Positions 33,043-41,015 of a stretch of DNA of 64,000 bases are shown here, in pieces. Each line of letters opens with the position of its first letter. Within the stretch, counting starts at the first letter, position 1. The notes under the pieces were generated by a model. That model saw only the letters and a program-made list of their open reading frames with translations, ran no database searches and was not told the origin of the DNA. A program made the position numbers and the translations under genes. The stretch comes from Salimicrobium humidisoli (GTDB lineage: Bacteria > Bacillota > Bacilli > Bacillales > Halobacillaceae). The stretch spans positions 42,247 to 106,246 of the forward strand of contig NZ_NSGH01000010.1 in NCBI RefSeq assembly GCF_002295105.1, given 5' to 3'.

Positions 33043-34515
33043 TTATTTTTCGTCACCCGGTTTCACTTCCTCGCCGTTTTTACCTTTGAATCTGAGGCCC
33101 CAGCCGGTCCAGCCGGCAACGAACATTACGATAAGAAGTCCCCATCCCTGGTAAACGAACGGGAATACTTCCATCGGTGATACGACTGTAACGTAGTCGT
33201 AGTTTTCGGCCGCCGTCTGAATCGTCGTCCACGCAAGCAGTACGCCGGCACTCCACGGAAATATGTAGCCGAGTGCCGAAGTTACGGTATCCAGAAAATT
33301 AGCCCGGCGGTAAGGATGGATATTCATTTCCTCCCCTATTTTTCTCACAAAAGGTGCAGCTGCAATTTCAGCGGCCGTATTGATTGTAATGAATACGTTG
33401 AGAAAAGCTACGATTCCGAACATGGTAAGCTCTGCACGCCGGACGACGTTTTTGATGATTCCGAGAAAGAAATCTTTGATTCTCTCCATTGTGCCTGCTG
33501 CTTCCAGCAGATGAGCCGATGCCATAATGAACAGTATAAGAATGGCCATATTGAAGTAGCCGCTGATCCCTTCGATAAGAGCTCCTTCAATCACCGCTTC
33601 CCCCGCGCTGTCTCTATGAATATCAAGCACACTCGAAAGAGGTACATCCATGAATATGATGAAAACGATGACGGCAAGAATCCCCCACGTAAGCGAAGTG
33701 ATCAGATGCTGACCGCTAAGCGCCAGGTACAGTACGAGTGCAAACGGAATCAGCATAAGCAGTCCGCTTGCAGCCACTTCACTTTCCAGTTCGGCGATGA
33801 GGGTAGCGTCCCCTGTCTGACCTCCCCCGCCGGTGAAATAAAACAGCAGGGCTGCCGGAACAGCCGCAAAAACCGAATACTTGAAACGAGAACGCACGAC
33901 ACCCGGCACGTCTGCGTCCTGAGTCGTTGCGGATACGATGGTCGTATCGGAGACCGGCGCGAGGTTATCTCCGAAAACGGCACCGCTCAAAATAGCAGCC
34001 AGCAGAATAACGGGGTCCGCACCGAGGACGATCCCTGCCGGATACATAAGGATACCGAACGTGGCGACCGTCCCGTACCCTGTACCTACAGCAGTCGAGA
34101 AAAGAGAGGCGAGCAGGAACGTAAGTACGACGTACCCTCCCCCTTCAAGACCTGTCTGGAAGCCGAACCAGATAAGCCCGTCCACGAGACCTCCGGCCGA
34201 AAGAAGAGTGGCAAACATACCGGCCCAGAACCAGGCGATAATAGCGACAATCCCCACAGGCTGCGCCATACCATTGATCAGCGACTGGGCATAGTCTGCC
34301 CATTTGGACTTGACGAAAAACAGCCCGATCCCGACACCGATGACTATACCGAGTATCAGTGCCCTCTCCGTGACGAGATTCGTCACACTGAGCGTAATCG
34401 CCCATATAATGAAAAAAACGAGTGGAATCGCGGCAGCGAACGGCCCGCCACGAAAATCCAGTCGTTTTACTTCTCTTTCTCCAGTAGCTTCATTAATCGC
34501 GTCGTTACCATTCAT
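33043..34515 (-). CDS. NhaC-family sodium/proton (or dicarboxylate) antiporter
   Basis: 490 residues with about 11-12 helices. NhaC-family features: FLLASLFSTAVGTGYGTVAT near residue 135, AAILSGAVFGDNLAPVSDTT near 172 and MASAHLLEAAGTMERI near 330, then FITINTAAEIAAAPFV near 370. Members exchange Na+ for H+ or, in MleN/YqkI, malate for lactate with Na+. GGTGGGAGAAGT precedes the ATG. It lies 27 bases after nsrR in the same direction, so it may be co-transcribed with it. Confidence 0.88.
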   Translation of the reverse strand: MNGNDAINEATGEREVKRLDFRGGPFAAAIPLVFFIIWAITLSVTNLVTERALILGIVIGVGIGLFFVKSKWADYAQSLINGMAQPVGIVAIIAWFWAGMFATLLSAGGLVDGLIWFGFQTGLEGGGYVVLTFLLASLFSTAVGTGYGTVATFGILMYPAGIVLGADPVILLAAILSGAVFGDNLAPVSDTTIVSATTQDADVPGVVRSRFKYSVFAAVPAALLFYFTGGGGQTGDATLIAELESEVAASGLLMLIPFALVLYLALSGQHLITSLTWGILAVIVFIIFMDVPLSSVLDIHRDSAGEAVIEGALIEGISGYFNMAILILFIMASAHLLEAAGTMERIKDFFLGIIKNVVRRAELTMFGIVAFLNVFITINTAAEIAAAPFVRKIGEEMNIHPYRRANFLDTVTSALGYIFPWSAGVLLAWTTIQTAAENYDYVTVVSPMEVFPFVYQGWGLLIVMFVAGWTGWGLRFKGKNGEEVKPGDEK

Positions 34516-34542
34516 ACTTCTCCCACCTAACTATTCCTGTGT

Positions 34543-34974
34543 TTAGTTTAAAAACTCCTCAAGCTGCTGTCTGTTTTCGACGATATCCGCAAGCGTATAC
34601 GCATCAAGCACTCTCAGAAATTCTCTGAGCGCTCTCCCCGTGATGCCTTTCAGTTTACATACGGGAGAAATGACGCAGTAATCCGTATCGCAGCTGAAGC
34701 ACTCAAACAGATTGAAGTCATCTTCCATCACCCTCACCACTGCCCCGACGTTGATGTCCTCCGGGGCCCGGGCCAGGCGGATACCGCCGTTTCGGCCGCG
34801 CACCGTTTCCACATACCCCGATTTCTGAAGTTCATGGACAATTTTGGCAAGATGGTTCATCGATATTCCGAAAGCTTCGGAAATTTCCTTCTTACTGGCC
34901 AGTTCCCCTTCTTCTTTCACCGCGGTGAACATAAGAACGCGCAGGGCATAGTCTGTATATTTCTTTAACCTCAT
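34543..34974 (-). CDS. nsrR: Nitric oxide-sensing repressor NsrR (Rrf2 family)
   Basis: 143 residues. Winged helix-turn-helix at residues 1-70 (LRVLMFTAVKEEGELASKKE, then SMNHLAKIVHELQKSGYVET). Iron-sulfur ligands are Asp8 and Cys92, Cys100, Cys106, the same set reported for the [4Fe-4S] NsrR of B. subtilis; Cys95 is extra. It represses NO-detoxification genes until NO attacks the cluster. It is divergent from hmp, and a near-perfect NsrR operator lies in front of hmp. Confidence 0.92.
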   Translation of the reverse strand: MRLKKYTDYALRVLMFTAVKEEGELASKKEISEAFGISMNHLAKIVHELQKSGYVETVRGRNGGIRLARAPEDINVGAVVRVMEDDFNLFECFSCDTDYCVISPVCKLKGITGRALREFLRVLDAYTLADIVENRQQLEEFLN

Positions 34975-35072
34975 ATTTCATTCCTCATTTTCACTTTTCT
35001 CGTACCACTTATGGTATCATATCCGCTTTTGATTCCGTTAACAAAATATTCATAAAAGACTCCGAAAACCCA

Positions 35073-35125
35073 TTGTTATTCATTTTAAATACTACTATCA
35101 TAAAGGTATATTAAAAATACATCTT
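35073..35125 (+). promoter_or_regulatory. hmp promoter with NsrR operator
   Basis: TTGTTA (35073-35078), 17 bases, TATCAT (35096-35101), then a dyad at 35103-35125 whose halves read AAGGTATATT and AATACATCTT around a short A-rich centre. The right half matches the NsrR half-site exactly and the left differs at few positions. Placed over the start point, it would block transcription. Confidence 0.8.
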
Positions 35126-35140
35126 TTGGAGGTTGAGAAT

Positions 35141-36328
35141 ATGGCTACTCAAGTAACCAGCCGTTTAGATGAAAGAACAAGAGAAATTGTGAAAGCGACC
35201 GTACCGGTGCTCGCAGAACACGGTGAGGCCATTACCACCCACTTTTATAAAAGAATGCTTACGGAACGTCCCGAACTGAAAAACTATTTCAACATGACTC
35301 ACCAGAAAGACGGGAAGCAGCCACGTGCGCTTGCGAACGCAGTCTATGCTGCCGCCAGCCACATTGATGATCTTTCCGCCATCGCTCCGGCCGCTGAAAC
35401 GATTGCTGAAAAACACGTCAGCCTCAACATTCGTCCGGAACATTATCCGATTATCGGAGAATATCTCCTTAAAGCGATCAAAGAAGTTCTTGGTGACGCA
35501 GTAGATGAAGAAGTCATTGACGCCTGGGAACTCGCCTACGGAGAGATAGCCGACCTTTTCATCAGTATCGAAGATGGGAAGTACAAAGCAAGTGCCTGGA
35601 CGGGTTATCGTCTTTTCACTATCCATAAAAAAGTGAAAGAAAGTGAAGAAATCACCTCTTTCTATTTGAAACCGGAAGACGGAGGTCCTCTCCCTTCCTA
35701 TCGGCCCGGTCAGTACATCGGGATCAAAGCGGATATCCCTGATTATCCGCATACGCAGCGCAGACAATACAGTTTATCCGATGCTCCCGGCAAGGATTAC
35801 CTGCGGATCAGCGTCAAACGTGAAGGCGGAACGGACGAAATTCCTGCCGGGCTTGTATCCACCTGGCTCCACGATCAGGTACAGGAAGGGGACGTCGTGC
35901 CGATAAGTGCACCTGCCGGGGACTTTTTCCTCGACGAATCCACTTCCCGCCCGGTCGTATTACTGAGTGGAGGTGTCGGCCTCACTCCTCTCATGAGTAT
36001 GTACAAGAAAACACGGGATGAACGCGACGTTTACTTCATTCATGCTGCCAGAAACGGTGGTGTCCACGGATTGAAAGAAGAGATGGACGGTGAACAGACG
36101 TACGTCGTCTACGAAACACCTTCCGAAGAGGATAAAACGCTTGCCGCTTACGACAAAGCCGGATACGTCGATCTCGATTGGCTCAGAAACGTTGTACCGA
36201 AAGAAGCGGACTTCTACTTCTGCGGTCCTGAAGGATTCATGCGTGCCATGAACGGAGCCCTGCACGAATGGGGAATTCCTGACGATCAGGTCAATTATGA
36301 ATTTTTCGGCCCTAAAGGCACACTGTAA
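35141..36328 (+). CDS. hmp: Flavohaemoglobin, nitric oxide dioxygenase
   Basis: GGAGG eight bases before the ATG at 35141; 395 residues. Globin domain (residues about 1-138) with the proximal histidine in KHVSLNIRPEHYPIIGEYLL; FAD domain (about 150-260) with RQYSLSDAPG; NAD domain to the end with LLSGGVGLTPLMSM and YFCGPEGFMRAM. Hmp converts NO to nitrate using O2 and NADH. The nsrR gene and NsrR operator alongside show its control. Confidence 0.96.
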   Translation: MATQVTSRLDERTREIVKATVPVLAEHGEAITTHFYKRMLTERPELKNYFNMTHQKDGKQPRALANAVYAAASHIDDLSAIAPAAETIAEKHVSLNIRPEHYPIIGEYLLKAIKEVLGDAVDEEVIDAWELAYGEIADLFISIEDGKYKASAWTGYRLFTIHKKVKESEEITSFYLKPEDGGPLPSYRPGQYIGIKADIPDYPHTQRRQYSLSDAPGKDYLRISVKREGGTDEIPAGLVSTWLHDQVQEGDVVPISAPAGDFFLDESTSRPVVLLSGGVGLTPLMSMYKKTRDERDVYFIHAARNGGVHGLKEEMDGEQTYVVYETPSEEDKTLAAYDKAGYVDLDWLRNVVPKEADFYFCGPEGFMRAMNGALHEWGIPDDQVNYEFFGPKGTL

Positions 36329-36368
36329 ATTTTTATAGAAACAAACTCCGGTAACGAAGCAGTTCCGC

Positions 36369-36402
36369 CCGCAGAAAACATTTTGTTTTCTGCGGTTTTT
36401 TT
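36369..36402 (+). terminator. Terminator of hmp
   Basis: CCGCAGAAAACA and TGTTTTCTGCGG form a 12-bp stem with a three-base loop, followed by seven T. Confidence 0.88.
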
Positions 36403-36575
36403 CATGCAGGAACGTACAGGGACGACAGCGTGAGTATTTAAAAGGAAAGCCTCCTCTTTCTTCATCGAACCCCGTTATACGGGAGTATATCCCGTAATCT
36501 TCAATTATTCAGAATATTTACTTTATTGCTAAAGTTTGCAATAATTAAAGGTATCTTATAAGAGGGGGAAAATTG

Positions 36576-37397
36576 ATGAAAAAGTGGTCAGGTCTTTTAA
36601 TTATTTCATTCTTCATGTTGTTACTTGCAGCCTGTGGTTCATCCGAAGAGAGCGATGCCAACGAAAGCAAAGAATCATCCGGTGATGAAGGGAAAAGCGG
36701 GAAGTCATACACTGTCGCTACTGATAACAACTTCGTCCCTTTTGAATTTCTGAACGAAGATACAGGTGAAATGGAAGGTTTCGACATGGATCTTATCCGC
36801 GCCGTAGCCGATGAAGCCGGTTTTGAAGTGGAAATCGAATCCATGAAGTTCGACGGAGTGGTGGCCGGTATGCAATCCGGACGATATGATATCGGAATCG
36901 CCGGTATGACTATCACCGAAGAACGTGCCGAAACTATCGATTTCTCGGAACCATATTACGACGCCGGACTTACGATCGCCGTTCAGGAAAGCAACAGCGA
37001 CATCAAATCGGAAGATGACCTGGCAGGGAAGAAAGTCGGGACACGTTCCGGTACTACAAGTGAACAGTACCTGAAAGAAAACCATCCCGATGCCGAAGTC
37101 GTCACTTTTCCGGGTATTGTGGAAGCATACATGGACCTGCAGGCAGGACGGGTGGACGCAGTCATGTACGACGTCCCGAACGTTAAGTACTACGTAAATA
37201 ACGATGCCAAAGGTGAGCTGAAAACGGTCGGCGAGACACTTCAGGGAGAACAGTATGGTATAGCTTTCCCTAAAGACTCCGAACTTGTAGACCCTGCCAA
37301 CGAAGCTCTTCAGACACTGATCGACAATGGAACGTATGATGATATTTATGAAGAGTGGTTCGGTGAACGTAAATACGGCACGGAATCCTCGGAATAA
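36576..37397 (+). CDS. Amino acid ABC transporter substrate-binding lipoprotein
   Basis: AGAGGGGGA upstream; ATG at 36576, 273 residues. Signal peptide with lipobox LLAAC (Cys about 20) followed by a Ser/Glu linker. The SBP family 3 domain starts at YTVATDNNFVPFEFLNEDTG and includes GFDMDLIRAVADEAGF and GIAGMTITEERAETIDFSEP, typical of polar amino acid (glutamine/arginine-type) binders. Permease and ATPase genes follow. In the 170 bases upstream is a small ACGGGA-TCCCGT hairpin near 36480. Confidence 0.92.
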   Translation: MKKWSGLLIISFFMLLLAACGSSEESDANESKESSGDEGKSGKSYTVATDNNFVPFEFLNEDTGEMEGFDMDLIRAVADEAGFEVEIESMKFDGVVAGMQSGRYDIGIAGMTITEERAETIDFSEPYYDAGLTIAVQESNSDIKSEDDLAGKKVGTRSGTTSEQYLKENHPDAEVVTFPGIVEAYMDLQAGRVDAVMYDVPNVKYYVNNDAKGELKTVGETLQGEQYGIAFPKDSELVDPANEALQTLIDNGTYDDIYEEWFGERKYGTESSE

Positions 37398-37475
37398 ACC
37401 AGCTCAGGCGTAGCGGTCTTCTGTTACGTCTGATTTTCACCATTTCAATTATCCATTCATAGTGAAGGAGCGTTC

Positions 37476-38138
37476 GTGTACATGGAAGCAATTATGGAGT
37501 CTCACTACATACGGGTATTACCTTTCCTGTTCGAAGGGCTGGTCTGGACTTTGATCATTACCGGGGTCGGTCTGTTTTTCGGATTCATTCTCGGAGCCAT
37601 CTTCGGAATGGGACGGTTATCTAAAAATAAACTCGTTTACGGAATCTCCTCAATTTACGTGGAAGCCCTCAGAGGGACGCCGATCCTTGCCCAGATCCTG
37701 TTCATTTATTTCGGTCTCCCGGACCTTCTCGGGTTCAATATCGATAAAATCAGTGCGTCCATCATAGCGATTTCATTAAATGCCGGAGCCTACATAGCAG
37801 AAATCGTCCGTGGCGCCGTCTACTCCATCGATAAAGGACAGAGCGAAGCAGGGCGCTCCATTGGTCTGACCAGGTCTCAGACGATGAGGTATATTATATG
37901 GCCCCAGGCCTTCAAACGGATGATTCCGCCTCTTGGGAATCAGTTCGTCATCAGTCTGAAAGATACATCCCTTTTCTCGGTAATTGCTGTAGGAGAACTG
38001 CTGTATATGGGACAGCAGTACTATGGCACCACTTTCGCCGCTTTTGAAGCTCTCACGATGGTCTGTCTTCTCTACCTTGCAATCACGGTGCCGACAGCCC
38101 TGTACCTCCGTAAAGTGGAAAGGAGACTGGATGTATGA
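37476..38138 (+). CDS. Amino acid ABC transporter permease
   Basis: 220 residues from GTG (5 bases after GAAGGAG) or ATG at 37482; the two differ by two residues. Five or so membrane helices, with the HisM/GlnP-type EAA loop [20 protein letters not shown] near residue 128. The N-terminal half has [20 protein letters not shown], typical of polar amino acid permeases. It forms a homodimer with the following ATPase. Confidence 0.92.
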   Translation: MYMEAIMESHYIRVLPFLFEGLVWTLIITGVGLFFGFILGAIFGMGRLSKNKLVYGISSIYVEALRGTPILAQILFIYFGLPDLLGFNIDKISASIIAISLNAGAYIAEIVRGAVYSIDKGQSEAGRSIGLTRSQTMRYIIWPQAFKRMIPPLGNQFVISLKDTSLFSVIAVGELLYMGQQYYGTTFAAFEALTMVCLLYLAITVPTALYLRKVERRLDV

Positions 38139-38866
38139 GTGAAATGATTACAGTGAATAACCTGCATAAATCTTTCGGAAAAAACGAAGTTCTGAAAGGG
38201 ATCGACATGAAAGTGAAGGAACAGGAAGTCGTGTGTGTCATCGGTCCGTCCGGTTCGGGTAAAAGTACGCTGTTACGCTGTCTTAATCTGCTCGAAGAGG
38301 TGACTTCGGGGGATGTATTCATCGAAGGCGACAACCTCACCGGCAAAAACGTAAACATTAATGAAGTGCGTACGCGCGTAGGAATGGTCTTTCAGCACTT
38401 CAACCTTTTCCCGCACATGACCGTAATGGAAAACATTACGATCGGGCCGATGAAAATCAAAAAAGTTTCCAAAGAACAAGCCAGAAAAGAAGCCATCCCG
38501 ATTCTAAGGAAAGTCGGTCTCGAAGAAAAAGCGGACGTCTACCCCGAGAGCCTCTCCGGGGGCCAGAAGCAGCGTGTAGCCATCGCCCGTTCTCTTGCGA
38601 TGAACCCGAAAATCATGCTTTTTGATGAGCCGACTTCAGCCCTCGATCCGGAACTGGTGGGAGACGTACTCGAAGTAATGAAAGATCTGGGGAAAGAAGG
38701 AATGACCATGGTCGTCGTTACACACGAAATGGGATTCGCCCGTGAGATGGGAGACCGGGTCATTTTTATGGACGAAGGGGTTATTATGGAAGAGGACATT
38801 CCGGAGAATCTGTTCGGGAATCCCCAGCATGAACGGACGAGAGAGTTTTTAAGTAAAGTATTGTGA
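38135..38866 (+). CDS. Amino acid ABC transporter ATPase (GlnQ-like)
   Basis: 243 residues. Walker [10 protein letters not shown] near 36, Q-loop [12 protein letters not shown] near 88, signature LSGGQKQR near 140, Walker [15 protein letters not shown] near 161, and the switch histidine in VVTHEMGFA. The start overlaps the permease stop by four bases. It drives uptake of the ligand caught by the lipoprotein at 36576. Confidence 0.95.
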   Translation: MSEMITVNNLHKSFGKNEVLKGIDMKVKEQEVVCVIGPSGSGKSTLLRCLNLLEEVTSGDVFIEGDNLTGKNVNINEVRTRVGMVFQHFNLFPHMTVMENITIGPMKIKKVSKEQARKEAIPILRKVGLEEKADVYPESLSGGQKQRVAIARSLAMNPKIMLFDEPTSALDPELVGDVLEVMKDLGKEGMTMVVVTHEMGFAREMGDRVIFMDEGVIMEEDIPENLFGNPQHERTREFLSKVL

Positions 38867-38883
38867 AAGTATAGAGACAGAAA

Positions 38884-38892
38884 CCGAACATT
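38884..38892 (+). promoter_or_regulatory. Isolated PurBox-like sequence
   Basis: CCGAACATT preceded by AAA, identical to the core of the PurBox at 39070-39078. No inverted partner lies at the usual 16-17 base distance. It may be a chance match or a relic. Confidence 0.25.
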
Positions 38893-38917
38893 CACGCCGA
38901 CGGCGATGATATTCCGG

Positions 38918-39040
38918 GAACAGCACACAGGCTTCTGCGGAGCCGGACCGGTCCCTGCCACCTTTTAATCAGCCGATATGACTGATTGCGGCAGCCCGAT
39001 CCAAATTCGCGGAGAGCTTGTGTGCTGTTCTTTTATTATT
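38918..39040 (+). ncRNA. Structured element with 15-bp closing stem before guaC
   Basis: GAACAGCACACAGGC (38918-38932) pairs with GCTTGTGTGCTGTTC (39016-39030), 15 pairs with one G-T, followed by TTTTATTATT. Inside, CTGCC pairs with GGCAG, enclosing an AATCAG/CTGATT hairpin. The 338 bases between the ABC transporter and guaC hold this element, PurR boxes and a promoter, and no gene. It may be a long-armed terminator for the ABC operon or a small RNA. It does not match any riboswitch consensus I know. Confidence 0.4.
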
Positions 39041-39065
39041 GGTCCGGAAGCAGCATACCTGACTT

Positions 39066-39108
39066 AAAACCGAACATTTATTTTATAATTAAAATATTGT
39101 TCGGTTTT
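39066..39108 (+). promoter_or_regulatory. PurR operator: two inverted PurBoxes upstream of guaC
   Basis: AAAACCGAACATT (39066-39078) and, inverted, ATTGTTCGGTTTT (39096-39108), separated by 17 bases. This is the classic Bacillus PurR arrangement (AWWWCCGAACWWT in inverted pairs). It lies immediately upstream of the -35 box of guaC. Confidence 0.85.
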
Positions 39109-39112
39109 CACT

Positions 39113-39141
39113 TTGACAAACATCAGAAATTCCTTTACATT
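39113..39141 (+). promoter_or_regulatory. guaC promoter
   Basis: TTGACA (39113-39118), 17 bases, TACATT (39136-39141), just downstream of the paired PurBoxes. Start codon is 60 bases further on. Confidence 0.7.
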
Positions 39142-39204
39142 ATTCATAGAACGAATGATAAACATAAACATATAAAAAATATTCGCTTTTAGAGGTGAAA
39201 AATC

Positions 39205-40185
39205 ATGGAAAACGTTTTTGACTATGAAGATATACAGCTGATTCCTTCGAAATGCATCGTTTCGAGCCGTTCGGAATGCGACACGTCCGTTTCGCTCGGA
39301 AAGCACACATTCAGATTACCGGTCGTTCCGGCCAACATGCAGACGATCGTGGACGAATCCCTCGCCCGGAAACTCGCGGAAAACAATTATTTCTACGTGA
39401 TGCACCGGTTCGAACCGGAGAAGCGACTGGATTTCGTACGGGAGATGAAAAAGGCCGGACTCATTTCTTCGATCAGTGTCGGCATAAAAGAAGAGGAATA
39501 TGATTTCCTCGACACATTAAAAAAGGAAAACATGATCCCTGATTATATGACGATCGATATTGCGCACGGTCACTCGGACGCTGTTTTGAACATGCTCCGC
39601 TATATTAAGAAAGAACTGCCGGAGACTTTCGTTATCGCCGGGAACGTAGGTACACCGGAAGCTGTACGCGAACTCGAAAATGCCGGAGCGGACGCTACAA
39701 AAGTCGGCATCGGTCCCGGCAAAGTCTGTATCACGAAAATGAAAACCGGTTTCGGTACCGGAGGGTGGCAGCTGGCTGCAGTCCGCTGGTGTTCAAAAGC
39801 CGCAACGAAACCTGTGATCGCCGACGGAGGCATCCGTACGCACGGAGATATAGCCAAGTCGATCCGCTTCGGTGCAAGCATGGTCATGGTCGGTTCTCTG
39901 TTCGCCGGTCACGAAGAATCCCCGGGAGACACGAAAGAAGTGGACGGCACTCTTTATAAAGAGTACTTCGGCTCCGCTTCCGAGTTTCAAAAAGGTGAGA
40001 AGAAAAACGTGGAAGGCAAGAAAATAGTCGTGGAACACAAAGGGAACATCAAAGACACCCTTACAGAAATGGAACAGGACCTTCAGTCCGCCATCTCCTA
40101 CGCGGGAGGCAGAGATATCGAAGGCCTGCGCCACGTCGATTATGTAATCGTCAAAAACTCGATATTCAACGGAGATAGAATCTGA
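39205..40185 (+). CDS. guaC: GMP reductase
   Basis: 326 residues, GAGGTG before the ATG. The GuaC/IMPDH barrel shows [20 protein letters not shown] at the start, the catalytic loop [11 protein letters not shown] with cysteine near residue 175, and [20 protein letters not shown] near 211 for phosphate binding. It lacks the CBS domains of IMP dehydrogenase and has the short GuaC2-type length. It converts GMP to IMP with NADPH, letting guanine be reused for adenine nucleotides. PurR boxes upstream indicate purine control. Confidence 0.95.
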   Translation: MENVFDYEDIQLIPSKCIVSSRSECDTSVSLGKHTFRLPVVPANMQTIVDESLARKLAENNYFYVMHRFEPEKRLDFVREMKKAGLISSISVGIKEEEYDFLDTLKKENMIPDYMTIDIAHGHSDAVLNMLRYIKKELPETFVIAGNVGTPEAVRELENAGADATKVGIGPGKVCITKMKTGFGTGGWQLAAVRWCSKAATKPVIADGGIRTHGDIAKSIRFGASMVMVGSLFAGHEESPGDTKEVDGTLYKEYFGSASEFQKGEKKNVEGKKIVVEHKGNIKDTLTEMEQDLQSAISYAGGRDIEGLRHVDYVIVKNSIFNGDRI

Positions 40186-40190
40186 TTTTT

Positions 40191-40265
40191 CTTTTTCATA
40201 TAATAGCAGGGATATGGCCTGCGAGTTTCTACCGGTCCCCCGTAAAGGGACTGACTATGAAAAAG
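40191..40265 (+). ncRNA. Guanine-type purine riboswitch aptamer
   Basis: P1 is CTTTTTCATA (40191-40200) with TATGAAAAAG (40256-40265). P2 is GCAGG/CCTGC around GATATGG, and P3 is GGTCCC/GGGAC around the CCGTAAA loop. The conserved ATAAT, GTTTCTACC and GACTATGA blocks are present. The ligand-reading base is C (GACTATG), which selects guanine, xanthine or hypoxanthine rather than adenine. It controls xpt-pbuX. Confidence 0.95.
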
Positions 40266-40286
40266 CTGTTACGTGCCGGGAAGGAC

Positions 40287-40342
40287 TCTTACTAAGGGAG
40301 CCCTCACCGATTCCGCTTATGAGGGGACACCCCCTGTAAGAG
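40287..40342 (+). other. Inserted folded domain between aptamer and terminator
   Basis: CTCTTAC (40287-40293) pairs with GTAAGAG (40336-40342), and inside CCCTCA pairs with TGAGGG around an 11- to 13-base loop. This extra structure separates the aptamer from the terminator by about 75 bases, more than in the familiar xpt leader. Confidence 0.5.
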
Positions 40343-40379
40343 ACGCGTCTGCTTTTTCACAGCAGATGCGTCTTTTTTT
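40341..40379 (+). terminator. Riboswitch-controlled terminator before xpt
   Basis: AGACGCGTCTGC and GCAGATGCGTCT form a 12-bp stem with one mismatch, followed by seven T. The loop contains GCTTTTTCA (40351-40359), an exact complement of TGAAAAAGC in the 3' strand of aptamer P1 (40258-40266). Without ligand that strand can invade the terminator. Confidence 0.88.
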
Positions 40380-40430
40380 ATTTAAAAACGAAAATGATTG
40401 GTCAAAACTTTTGTTAGGAGATGCTGCCGT

Positions 40431-41015
40431 ATGAAAGCACTTGAAGAAAAAATAAGAAAAGAAGCTGTGGTCCTCTCGCCTTCTGTCATAAAAGTCGACT
40501 CTTTTCTGAACCACAGTGTAGACCCCTCTTTCATGAAGGACATCGGGGAAGCCTTTTATAGGAAATTCAAAAATGAACCCGTCACGAAAATTATAACGCT
40601 GGAGTCCTCTGGTATCGCACCTGCTGTCATGACCGGACTGTTTTTTGATGTCCCGGTCGTATTTCTCCGAAAGCAGAAGTCCCTGACGCTGAACGATCAA
40701 CTGTTCACCGCAGACGTATATTCCTATACGAAAGAAACGACGAACAGCATAAGTATATCGAAGGAGTATCTTAGTGAGAATGATCACGTACTGATCATTG
40801 ATGATCTTCTCGCCAACGGTCAGGCTCTTAAAGGAATGATCGATATCGTCCGTGAATCCGGCGCAGGCCTGGCCGGATGCGGCATCGTCATCGAAAAAGG
40901 CTTTCAGAACGGAGGTTCCGACTTAAGGGCCAGTAATATCCGCATCGAATCACTGGCGATCATAAGCGATATGTCCGAAGTAACGATCACTTTTACTGAA
41001 AGGGAGGAAGATTGA
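40431..41015 (+). CDS. xpt: Xanthine phosphoribosyltransferase
   Basis: 194 residues; TAGGAG lies ten bases before the ATG. The PRPP-binding motif VLIIDDLLANGQALKG is near residue 123, and the N-terminal part (LEEKIRKEAVVLSPSVIKVD, FLNHSVDP) is typical of Xpt. It turns xanthine and PRPP into XMP. The guanine riboswitch governs it together with the permease that overlaps its stop. Confidence 0.95.
   Translation: MKALEEKIRKEAVVLSPSVIKVDSFLNHSVDPSFMKDIGEAFYRKFKNEPVTKIITLESSGIAPAVMTGLFFDVPVVFLRKQKSLTLNDQLFTADVYSYTKETTNSISISKEYLSENDHVLIIDDLLANGQALKGMIDIVRESGAGLAGCGIVIEKGFQNGGSDLRASNIRIESLAIISDMSEVTITFTEREED

Noticed and set aside
33316..34530. 404-residue open frame on the plus strand
   Set aside because: Antisense to the NhaC antiporter; low-complexity charged product typical of a shadow frame.
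39039..39058. GGTCCGGAAGCAGC, similar to the conserved loop of SRP RNA
   Set aside because: The flanking bases do not form the SRP hairpin and the GGAAGGAAGCAGC core is incomplete.
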